This document shows, piece by piece, positions 1 to 10,200 of a stretch of DNA of 16,191 nucleotides. The notes beneath the pieces were generated by a model. It had not been told where the DNA came from. It saw only the letters and a list, made by a program, of their open reading frames with translations, and did no database searches. Numbering within the stretch: the stretch's first letter is position 1; each line of letters begins with the position of its first letter. This DNA is from Dipetalonema caudispina (taxonomy: Eukaryota > Nematoda > Chromadorea > Rhabditida > Onchocercidae). Position numbers and translations under genes: made by a program. The stretch lies in the NCBI GenBank assembly GCA_013365325.1, contig JABVXV010000675.1, forward strand, positions 1-16,191. The letters are read 5' to 3'.

Positions 1-119
<119 letters not shown>

Positions 120-752
120 CTTTTCCATCACAACCAAAAAATTGGCTTTCTGATAATTAATTCATTCAATAATATATTTGATTAAAATGATGATGTTTTA
201 AATATGTTTAAAGATTATATTTTTTATTTGGAAATCTTAATTTGTTAAAATTACACTAAGCTTATATGATATGTAAGGATGATAGAAGAAAAATCAATTT
301 TTGTTTCGTTTTTTTTAAGCTAATGTTTATGAAAAAATTAGAATTATTCTACATAAATTTGATAAATTGATGTTTGTATGAATCATTCCGCTAGCATTTG
401 CATGTTGAAATTTACAATTTATGAATTATTTTTATAAAAAAAAAAGCTTATCATATTCTCTTTATCTTTTATTTATTGAACAATTGTTAGAGAAGAAATC
501 ATCTAAGTGATTATAGCTTAAAAGGGAGAATTATTCTTTGTTAAAAAAAAAGTTATCTATAAAAATGAAACCCTATGAAAAAGAAAGAAATCAAAATTCT
601 TTATTTTTAGCCCATGTTGGAACACAAATTTATGTATAAAAATCTTAAAATTGTAATATTTACAATAAAGATTTAATTAAATCTGATGATATATTAATTT
701 ATAATTAAATTAACTAATTTATAGCTAAATTTTAGTTTAATTACAAAAAAAC
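120..752. other. AT-rich non-coding stretch
   Basis: I see no exon, RNA gene or transposon here on either strand. The sequence is A/T-rich with short A and T runs and frequent stops in all frames. It lies downstream of the only supported gene, which ends near 4190 on the minus strand. Confidence 0.6.
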
Positions 753-785
753 TAGCACATCGATCGTTGTGATCGATGTGTGCTA
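753..785. repeat. GC-richer inverted repeat (hairpin)
   Basis: The left arm 753-765 (TAGCACATCGATC) pairs with the right arm 771-785, leaving a 2-nt bulge in the right arm and a 5-base loop GTTGT at 766-770. The stem is about 13 bp and clearly richer in G+C than its surroundings. It directly abuts the degenerate tandem repeat that follows. It is too short for a typical pre-microRNA. It could be the end hairpin of a non-autonomous DNA element or part of a small RNA; neither is proven. Confidence 0.75.
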
Positions 786-1035
786 CCTCATTATTCATTT
801 CATTGATCCTCATTCACATGCCTTGCTACTTACCTGTCTTATTTATCCTAATTACTTCCTCTATCTATCTTAATTACTTATCCCATCTAACCTGATATCT
901 GTCTCATTCACTCAGATTATTTGTCTCATTTATTCTGCTACCTATTCCATCTAACCTCACTGACCCCCGGTTATTAGCCTCATCTATCCTGATACTTATC
1001 TATTTATCCTAATTACTTACCTCTTTCATCTTACA
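786..1035. repeat. Degenerate ~22-nt minisatellite, pyrimidine-rich on +
   Basis: About eight or nine diverged copies of a unit close to TCATCTATCCTGATTACTTA run head to tail. Clear copies include the TTATCCTAATTACTT strings near 843 and 1006, two CATCTAACCT strings near 885 and 950, and TCATTCACTCAGATTATTTG near 903. The strand bias (C/T on +) contrasts with the surrounding A/T sequence. The copies are too diverged for a recent expansion. Confidence 0.7.
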
Positions 1036-2330
1036 CATATAAAATACAAAGTGTTAAATATTTAAAATAAATAAATAATACACATATCATAAAACAAAAT
1101 CCTTTTAAAGATTAGTTAATTATTCAAGTTTTGATAAGTTTGAATACGGCAAACAAATGCAATTAAATTAGCAAATAAATAATAAAAGAAATTCGTTTGT
1201 TTATTTCCAAAATTAAATAAGACTAAAATTAAAATTAAAAATGAAAATAAAAAAAAATTGATAAAAGAAGGAATGGAAGTCAGTGTAAAGAGTGGAAATG
1301 AGAGAGAGAGAGAGAGAGAGAAAAGGGGAGAGGTCGACGGATGGTCGAATTTTGTTATCACTAATACAATCTTTACAATGTTATTCCTCTTCCTCATTTG
1401 TTAATTATTACAACTTCCGTTTACAGCGCTTATCATTTACAACGAATTCGTAAAGTGCTTTCAGAGGAATATATTTCTGATCTAATGATTATTATTAACG
1501 TAATAATGATGATTTACTATTATTTTCTCTCATCAATTATGCAAATTTTCATTAATCTTAGTCTCTCAAAAATTCACCTTTTCTTCATTTTTCGATTTAT
1601 TTTAGTTTTAAAAATGTATTCATTTAATTGATTGTATTTTCATACCTACGATTTGCAACCTTTCTCAAAATTGAAAGTTAAATTTTTGGCTTCCACTTAA
1701 GATATTTCTCAACGAATATCCTAAACTTAGCTAATAAAAATAAATCGTTTAAAATTAACTAATTAAGACGTTCAACTCGAAAATTTTGTGTAAATAACTT
1801 TTAATATTAAAAATTAAAATTTCTTTCCTTAGTAAATGTATTCACTGCAGCATTAATTCAAAGGTATAGGAAAGGTAAAAAAATTTTACGGTTGAAATGA
1901 TTTTTGATCAGAAATGAATTATATGATATGATTTCGTTAATGGAATCATAGTGACTAGTAGTGTTAATAGTAGTTGAAAATGATTGTTAAAAATCTGTTA
2001 TCTGACAAGAACAATAAAATATTGATAATAGTAATAATAATAGTAATACTAAAAGATCTTTTAAATTGATAACAGAAAAATTAAAATATGATCTGAATAG
2101 TCCTAATACTACTTTTATTACTATCTTTATTCGTAATAAAATTTTTTGTTTTACATTTTAAGTTCTTACAAAAAAAAAAAAAATTTGTATTTGTTGAAGA
2201 GAAATGTAAATAAGAAGTTAACAATTTACAAATTACATTACATATATAAGTAAATACTTTGTCAATAATTTTTTTTTTTTTTTGTCATTATTAAAATTTA
2301 ATTATACATTGATCTATATGAACATATGTT
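1036..2330. other. AT-rich non-coding stretch
   Basis: No supported exon was found. Long frames at 1397-1116 (minus) and 1398-1631 (plus) are low-complexity Phe/Leu/Ser/Ile-rich translations of T-rich DNA. They have no coding-like composition and no convincing splice signals. A (GA)n tract and an AT-rich block of short TAATAGTAATAA-type repeats near 2026-2050 are the only structures seen. Confidence 0.55.
1300..1320. repeat. (GA)n microsatellite
   Basis: A perfect GA dinucleotide run of about ten units is followed by an A/G-rich stretch to about 1332. It is a simple repeat with no other meaning visible in the sequence. Confidence 0.97.
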
Positions 2331-2339
2331 TTTTTAACA

Positions 2340-2860
2340 GCACACAATGAAATGTCAATTGAAAAAACGAAAAAGAAATTCTGAATGAATTTTAATGAGA
2401 AATTTAATGCTGAATATATTGAAGATTTTTTCGAAAATGATAACATAGTAATTTCCAACTATCTGCTTTTATTGTGATTTGCTAATTTTTATCTTAAATT
2501 TAAATTAAAGTTTTGTTTTTTTTTTGGAAGAAAATATATAAATAAGTGTAGTGATAAGAGCCTAAGTTGCAAGAAAAGGAACAAATCACAGATGCTACTT
2601 GAGAAACCAAAATTGAATGATTAAATGAACAGCTGTTCAAGTAAGTTTATCAGTTAAAATTAACGACAAACTTAGAGTAGAACATGTGATAATTGAAGAT
2701 AGAAGAGAGAAGCAAGAAGAAGATAGAATGTCGGATGAGTGTAAGATCGAAATTTAACTTTCTGCCTGATCGATAGCACCGACAATAACAACAGCAACAA
2801 CAACAACAACAACAATTATCAAACCACCATCAGTAATTGCAAAAAATCTTTTCAGAATTT
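2340..2860 (+). other. Cluster of short open frames; possible gene remnant
   Basis: An acceptor-like TTTTTTTAACAG ends at 2340, and an ATG follows seven bases later. The first frame (2347-2388) reads MKCQLKKRKRNSE and stops. A second frame (2385-2477) starts inside that stop and gives 30 residues, including NAEYIEDFFENDN. In the same register as the first frame, 2629-2757 is open for 42 residues and charged, including EDRREKQEEDRMSDECKIEI. An imperfect CAA run follows at 2783-2815. Taken together the plus strand looks more protein-like here than elsewhere in the flank. The pieces are interrupted by stops and frame changes, no donor/acceptor set joins them cleanly, and no family is recognised. 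This may be a decayed gene, an unannotated trans-spliced transcript with short ORFs, or chance in AT-rich DNA. Confidence 0.2.
2783..2815. repeat. Imperfect (CAA)n microsatellite
   Basis: A CAA-type trinucleotide run contains one GCA variant and one TAA. On the plus strand it would read as Gln, Asn or Thr runs depending on frame. It sits at the end of the open-frame cluster described at 2340-2860, but no continuous frame carries it. Confidence 0.9.
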
Positions 2861-3722
2861 TTAGCATATTTGATTAATTAATTTATTGTTCCTTACACTA
2901 ATGTTAATTATGAAAAAAATTTCGAAATAAACGGTTGTTACGGCTGAAAGTATATGTGAAAATTTAAAATTTAAAGCAAATTTAACAATTAAATTCAAAA
3001 TTTAAGGAAAAAAAGTGAGGAATTTTTTCTTCACAATTACTTAGCTTTAGGAAATATTAGTATATCAAAATTTTAACTTATTAATAATAGGAAATTGTAT
3101 TATTTTAGAAGAATCTATAGACAATATTTATACGATAATATTTTAGGTATATTTAGGAAAATGAAATTAATTGATTATTCTTGAAATAAATGAAATTAGT
3201 AGTAAATTGCAATCAAGATTATTGGCACTATCAGATTATATTACCGTCAATGTCACTTCAAATAGTATTAATTTATAAATTGATAATATTTTTCATAAAG
3301 CATTCAGTGAGTCTTGCTTAAAAAGAAAGTAATAAAAAGTATATAATGATATTTTAATTCCAAATTACCTGTATTAACCTAAAAATGAAATTAATATTAT
3401 TTCTCTTTTTTAATTTGCAAATTGCAATCAAAAAAGTGAGAAAAAAATATTAATAGCAAAAGCGATATCAAAAGATGAAGCCGATGCTTAAAATATTTAA
3501 AACAATTTGCAAAATAAAGTTTTTTGAATACAAAATTTATTTTTGACAAACATGAAAAAAAAAAGGAAAAATCATTATACACTTAATGTTGTAACAATGT
3601 ATTTCAATAAATTACCGATGAAACATCAAAAAAAAAACAAAAAAAATTGATCTTAACTAATTTATTCAAATTTTATTTAAAATATAAATATTGTTTACGA
3701 AAATCATATGATTGAATCATTC

Positions 3723-3747
3723 AAAAAAAAAAAAAAAAAAAAAAAAA
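3723..3747. repeat. Poly(A) tract, 25 nt
   Basis: An uninterrupted run of 25 A on the plus strand. No retroposed sequence or target-site duplication was recognised upstream of it, so it is annotated only as a homopolymer. Confidence 0.97.
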
Positions 3748-4095
3748 TTAGAAGAAGAAAGAAAGGAAGGAAACTTGAAAAAAGAAAAAAAAGAGATGAA
3801 AGAAAATCGGGACAGCTGAATTTGTGATATCGATGATTTTTATCATTGAAACTTGACCGGTACATGTCACATCCATCGTTGTGGCATAGGAAAAGGACAT
3901 GATGGGAAGCTTCAAATGAACTAAATATATTACATAACCCGAAAGTGTTAATCATTTTTTTTTTTCTCTCTCTTGATAATGATAATTTAAAATTTTACAC
4001 TTATATTTTGAATTTGAAAATAAAACAAACATTTTACCTAAGTGGAAATTTTTTGTGAGAAAAAAACTTTCGAATTTAACTTTTGGTTATTTCTG

Positions 4096-4123
4096 AAAAA
4101 AAAAAAAAAAAAAAAAAAAAAAA
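4096..4123. repeat. Poly(A) tract, 28 nt
   Basis: An uninterrupted run of 28 A on the plus strand, which is T on the strand of the gene. It lies about 75 nt past the poly(A) signal of that gene, so it would be outside or at the far end of the transcript. No retroposon body is recognisable beside it. Confidence 0.97.
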
Positions 4124-4179
4124 GAAACGAGGAAGAAGGATATGTAGCAAATTGTAAATGATGGATAGTTCGATAAATA

Positions 4180-4275
4180 ATGTTCAAAAAAACTAGTTTA
4201 TTTTAAAATTTCAATGAAGACACTTAAGCATCTTCAACTTTTTACCACTAAAATTCCTTCAACTTCTAAGCTTTC
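4180..4275 (-). other. Terminal exon: end of stop codon and 3' UTR
   Basis: After the acceptor ATATTTTACAG the first two bases, GA, complete a TGA with the T of exon F. The rest would be 3' untranslated sequence reaching the AATAAA at 4202-4197; the cleavage point near 4180 is an estimate. If entered in phase 0 instead, this exon would read ESLEVEGILVVKS and stop, so another isoform could use it as coding sequence. Confidence 0.45.
4197..4202 (-). promoter_or_regulatory. Poly(A) signal AATAAA
   Basis: The canonical hexamer is on the gene strand, 73-78 nt past the terminal acceptor, a normal place for a short 3' UTR. AT-rich DNA contains many AATAAA strings by chance, so position is the main support. 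Confidence 0.5.
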
Positions 4276-7200
4276 CTGTAAAATATTACACAATTCATTG
4301 TTAGTTTTCTATTAATTAACCCATAACCAGTAATTAAATAGCAATTAATTTCATTCGCATTCTCCAAAAGTTCTATAATGTAATCTAAATGGATATTATT
4401 TTCAAAAAAAAAAAGAAAAAAAATGATGGACAACAGTTTAAATCAAACTTGTCCGATAAAATCATCGTAAATATTTAGGCTTATTTTCAAATTTGCCTGA
4501 TAGAATCATTTGCGATACACTGTTTATCTAAGCATTCGATAAAGCAATTCACTTCGTTTACTTTAAACTTTTGCTTTGTATTATTACGATGATTTAATCA
4601 TTCGGATGATTTTCAATAACATTTTAATACATAGCAGTAAAAGTAAAGGAAAGTAAGAAGAAAAAAGAAGAATGGAAATAAAAAATTAAAATTGTAGAAG
4701 CATTCCTTTCTTCGCCTTAAATTAAATTTAAATTAAACTTAAGCATTGATATGTAATACGAAATAATTATTGAACAATACATTTTATTGATTTCTTTGCA
4801 ATTTGTGTGTGATATTTTAACCAATACATTTGAATTGATATATATATGTATTGCTTTGAATTAATATGTAGTGAGAATGATTGAAGTTAAAAAGAAAAAA
4901 TATTCCATCATAAAACAGCAAAATATAATCTATAAATGATTTCTATTTTTTTATTAATCCACATTTGAAAAAAGTCTTATAATTATAATATTTACAATTA
5001 AAATTTAGTTAAAATCTGAGGACGAATTTATTAAAAGTTAAATTTCAATTCATTTATAAAACACATACTAGCAAAATTTTCGACACAGTTCCATGAGAAA
5101 AAACAAATTAGTAAATTTAATAATATTAAATTATGAATAAATATTAGTAAAACTTACATAAACAAGCAATTCCACCTGGTTTCTTGTTAAAAGTATCGAG
5201 GAAAATAGAATGATTGTGATGAGAATTGATGCCTAAAAAAAGAAACTGACACAATTTTTGATGATATTCAAAATAATTTTGATATTTTTTATTTTACATT
5301 CCCATTGTATAATATTACATGGGATGTTACAAATAAATTTGATAATCGTTCCAATTCTAAATAATATTGAGGAATAGATATTATTGATTGATTGATTGAG
5401 CACGATGATTCAAACCAGAAATAATTTTATATAATATCATTTCTTGGAAAACTTAATAGAAATTAACATTAATCGAGCCAATTATATTGGTAATATAATT
5501 TGAATTCCCTAAAATTTTTCAGATTTATAGTATAATTTAATTTCTTAAAAAACTTTGTTAAAGTTTTTTTCGGATAACAATCAAATATTCGCCAAACTTT
5601 GCTCATTCTTTATTGCTATCAAATTTTTCAAATTACATTTCAGGAAGTCGAATCATTTATTAGATAAGCAATAATAATTCTTCCATTTACATTATATACA
5701 TATATACTTGGTACTTTTTAAAAATTTCGTATGGAAATATTTGAATTAAAAAATTAATTTCGAAATTTTATAAAGCGTTGAAAAAAAGTTTCGATGAATT
5801 ATAACGGTTGATTTTTGCAGCTATAATTGGGTTGAAAGTTTACCGCAAAAAGGGAAAAAGGCAAAATGAAAGTAATTCCTCGAAATTTTGACAACCCCAA
5901 AAAATGAAAAAAAGTGCACCGATAAATCACTTTGAATCGCAAATAGAATAAATTTGATTCATTTTGAAAAAAAAAATCAAAAATTTTTAGCTAATTATTG
6001 CTATTGATTACGAATTTTTCTTTGTTATTACATTACAATTGATGCAGGAAAAATTTCAATCCTTTCATCCTTCAACCTTTGACCCTAAAACTTTAAGTAT
6101 TAAGGTAACTTTATTACCTTTCTGAGCTGGTCTATTTGTACCACCAAGAGAATATGTGGTTGCCGCTGTTGATAAATTTTGTTCGTTTGCCAATAATTTT
6201 TGATTTGATATGTAAATTCTTTTATCCTGAAAAAGGAATTTCCTGACATTAAATTTCTTTAAAATTAAATGTCGAGTAAATTTTGAAGCATTTTCAATTT
6301 GATGAAAAAAATTAAATGATTGAAATTTCCTAAAAGCTATTTTTTTGAGAAATTTTGGTAACTTAAACATAGGATTAGATCTGATACTGCTACACTTATG
6401 TATATTTTTTTATTCAAAAAATGTGACAAGTATTAAAAATTAATTTATTTTAATAAAAGGATAAAATGGAATCACAAATCATCTGAATTTGAATTTGCAG
6501 GAAATTTTTTAATGGCTGATATGATGTTAATCTCATATACAATCATTCAAATGACCCGAAGAGTTTTTGACAAAGTAAGTAATGATTCACTCAAAATAAT
6601 ATCTAATCTTGACATTCTGCCTTTTCCGGTTAAAATAAATATTTAACATTAAGCTAGAAATGCTAGATGATACATTGATAGAAGAATACTCCTAGTTTGA
6701 TCTCTTTCTTAACTTATTAAAGTTAATATTTCATTTTTGGACAAATTAAATGAAATTGTTAAATAATTAAACTCAAAATTTATCCTATCTCATTACCAAA
6801 ATTTCTATCTTCGTGAAGAAAAAAGGGTTGAAAGTTAATAATCAAAGTTAGTGGACCGAATTGAAATTTAGGATAAGAATTCTGATAAATCGGATTTAAT
6901 CGAAAAGACAACATCTATTTTAGAATAATGCGTACTAAGTAATTTTCTGAAATGATAAATTATCATTTGACTTGTAACTATTAGTTATTACCGAGGAAGA
7001 ATTGGGTAAGATTTTTCTATTAAAAAAATGCAAAAGTATTGAAACCACAGATTGCATGGCACCAAAATAACATTCAATTTTTTCTTTTTTTTTTTTTTGT
7101 TTTTTTTTGTTTTTTTAAAACAAAATTTGAGGTGAAGGGCATTTCTCAATTTCGGTCATCAAATCAATTGCCCGCAATTACGAAGAACTGTTTCGTTACT

Positions 7201-10200
7201 GTACCATTGAACAATAATTCACTTAAAATTATTAGCAAAGGAAAAGAAAAAAAAAATAAAATAAAAAGAAAAAAGAAAAGGAAAAACGAAAGGATTTGTA
7301 GAAAAAATATGGTAAGAGTAAAAAAAAAAATATTATCCTAAATAATAATTTTATACTGATTTTATCAAATAAAATTTTCTATTCCTTTTTAATAAAATAA
7401 AAATAAATTTAAAAATTTTTAAATGAAAATTCTCGCGTTGTTTCAACAAAATAAAAATAAATCTAACAATTTTTCATCGAAAATTTTTCATTTAATTTAG
7501 TAAAACAAAAAATAATTTTAAAAATTTTTAGCAGAAATTATTTGCATAAGTGAAGAAAAATGAACCAACTATTAAGCAACTGATGCAATAAAGTGGAGAA
7601 AAAATTATGAGAAATATCAAATAGTTATTACCTACTTTTTTTTTTTTTTTTTTTGAAATGTTTAATTTAAAACGAACTGTTGGAATACCTCTCTCTTTCT
7701 ATTTGCTTCTTCTTTTTTTCCCTTCCTCTCTCTCTCTTTATATTTATACATATATAAAAAGAAGAAAATGATAATATTATATTATTGATAGATATAATAT
7801 GTACTTTAAAAAGTTCTGTTTACTTTTAAAAAAAAAAAAAAGAAGTTTGGAAATGAATTTAATTTTCTCACACTCTAATATGTAACAACAGGTTTTCTAA
7901 GGAAGGAAAAAATTATAATGCATACAAAAATGTCAATTTAAAACATAAATGCTCCGTTCTCATCTCCCTCTCCTCTCTCTCTCTCTTTCTCTCTCTCTGT
8001 TTTTTTTCTTCAAGGTTGCTAAATTAACTCCTAAAATTTAATTAAAAAAACTGAGTGAAATGAGAAAAAAAACTTGCATCTGTTTAATTGTATGTATACA
8101 CAAATGGAAAAAATGTAATTTGAATTTTTAATTATTTTGGTAATTTTTTGAAAAATAAGAGGAAAAGAAATTTACAAAACAATGTTTAATACTCTAACAG
8201 TAAATTTACTTTTTGTTCTTTTTTTTTCAAATATTAATTACTTTCAATTATATATTTAATAAAAAATTCTGAAAAAGGGAAGAAATTAAAATTAATTTAC
8301 TTGTACAGCACTTGCTTCAGCAAATTTTCGTGCAAGTTGAATAACCGATTCTGGTCGATTGATACTTTGCTCACGTACTATTGGTCGTCGTATACCGGTA
8401 TCCTGGAATACAAAACGGAAAATAAATTGAGTTAATTAAAAGAATTTTTGAAAACTTACTATGACTTATCATAAAGATATTTTCATCATATTATTGATTG
8501 AAGCGATTTAATTAAAAATATTGCGGAAATTTCCGATTTAATTGCAAATATGATGAAAGGGAAAATTTTAAATAAGTATTTTATTTTGATTATAACTAAG
8601 CAAAACTATTAATAGATACTAAGAATAACAAACTTAAATTAAATAGATTAAAATTGAATTTTTGTATTTCGATTCCATACTATCGTCGCCTCTCCATCAA
8701 ATACAATAGGTTTATTTGTCTCTCAGTTAAGAATTATTACTTTCGCAGTAATACTTTTTCAATTTTTTAATCGATGAAAATGTAATTTGGCTTTTTTTGC
8801 GGGAAAAATTCCGACAGATGAGATAATTTTTCTTTCTTCCTTTTTCCTTCTCCTTAATTTGTTCATTTCTAAATATTTATCATCTTTTCTCTTTCTTTTT
8901 CTTTTTCAAAAACGAAAAATATAAAATTTATTTGTTTATTTTTTTTTTTTTCTAAAACTGTAATATAAGTTTGATGACCCATTTTTATTTAGAAAAAAAT
9001 TTCATTTTATCACGAGATTTTAGTGAAAAAAAAAAGAAAATATTGTTGTAAAGCAAAGCAACAAAAAAAAAAATTATTTAAATTATGGCTTAGTTTAAAT
9101 TATACATCGTTTGATTTATTACTATCTTTCGTTAGAAGTATTTTTAAAATATACGAAAAATTTTACCCTTTGAATTAACTTAATTCCCAAAGTGTTATTA
9201 TTATTCACTCCATTGATATTTGATTCCTTTTTCGTTTAATAAAATAATTTATCATAAGTTAATTCTATAATTAAAATGTTAATCATTTCTTTCAAGAAAT
9301 ATGCTAAGAATGAACACGTTAAAATTCATTGAAGTATCGGTATAATTTTTTATTTTCACAACGATATTTTCCAATTTTAATATTAGGTTATTTGATTTTT
9401 TTCGTATATTTTCCTTCAAATTTGATATTTAAGATAAATTAAATTTAGCTCGGAGAAATTTGAAAAAGTGAATTATTAAAGAGAATGAATTTTCTCCTCA
9501 TTTATCTTTGGTATCAATAAATCTCTTTTGATGACCATAAATAATCAAAGTGAATTCATTCCTAATAATGGATCGAAAAACCGGTTTATAATAATACGTC
9601 ATGCCGTAATTAAGTATCAATGAATAAAATAATGAAATTGAGTTGACGATGAAAAAGTGACTACGAACGAATATAAGTTATACTGTATAACTCTTTCATA
9701 TAAATTGGAAAAAATTTGATAAAAATTAATTTCAAAAAATATTGCTGGAAAAATTAAATAAGAGAGATAATTTTTATTGGTTGTTCAATGTTTTATTATA
9801 ATTATATTTTCTCTTCATAACATTCATTTTAAATTTTGATTAATTTATACTGAATTTATATATTTGCAATGACTATTCATATAATATGAAATCCTATAAT
9901 TGATTAGGTGGCTATAACTTATCATATTTGCTGTAGCTAAGAGTAAAGGAAAGAGGTTAAACTTAAAATTTTTTAAATATAACTGAATTTAATCTATTGA
10001 ACGTTGAATCAAAAAAACATGAAGTATTTTTGAGTCGGATTAAAACGATAACTACAATTTTTCAGCTAATTAACCTCTCAGAATTTGAAATTTAAATGTT
10101 AATCTGTACAGAGAGCACATTATTCCCTTTATTCATGAATTAATAGTTAATGGAGGAGAAATCAGATGAGAGTTGGAACGAAAAGATGGCAAAATCGAGA

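Larger units (their letters stand above)
2861..4179. other. Non-coding flank downstream of the gene
   Basis: No supported gene. Two long A tracts (3723-3747 and 4096-4123) and scattered A/T runs are present. A somewhat GC-richer patch at about 3800-3920 is open in two minus-strand frames and has a possible acceptor (AG at 3922-3921). No donor, phase partner or family match supports calling it an exon. Confidence 0.5.
6227..8300 (-). other. Intron D-E (2,074 nt)
   Basis: Borders are GTAAAT..TTTTTCAG. The intron contains a 54-55-nt tandem repeat at 7391-7550, two CT-rich tracts and a 19-nt T run at 7636-7654. The plus-strand frame 7039-7341 is Phe- and Lys-rich translation of T and A runs and is not a gene. 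Confidence 0.65.

Noticed and set aside
786..1035. CRISPR array
   Set aside because: The units are diverged and contiguous with no spacers, and the DNA is eukaryotic in gene structure.
1116..1397. A 93-codon minus-strand open frame
   Set aside because: Its translation is Phe/Leu/Ser-rich and follows the GA/CT microsatellite and T-rich DNA; no splice signals or protein-like composition.
1398..1631. A 77-codon plus-strand open frame
   Set aside because: Ile/Tyr/Phe-rich translation of AT-rich DNA with no supporting signals; length is within chance for this base composition.
3704..3955. An 83-codon minus-strand open frame as a stand-alone gene
   Set aside because: Its second half is poly-Phe from the A tract at 3723-3747. 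Only the 3800-3920 part is mildly coding-like, and it has a second open frame; kept as a weak finding only.
4096..4123. Retroposon tail (poly(A) of a SINE, LINE or processed pseudogene)
   Set aside because: No element body or target-site duplication is recognisable next to the A run, and similar runs are common throughout the window.
6065..6370. A 101-codon minus-strand frame as a single-exon gene
   Set aside because: Only 6118-6226 is coding-like. It is bounded by a good acceptor and donor and fits the phases of neighbouring exons, so the rest is intron.
7039..7341. A 100-codon plus-strand open frame
   Set aside because: Mostly Phe and Lys runs from T and A homopolymers; no splice or start context.
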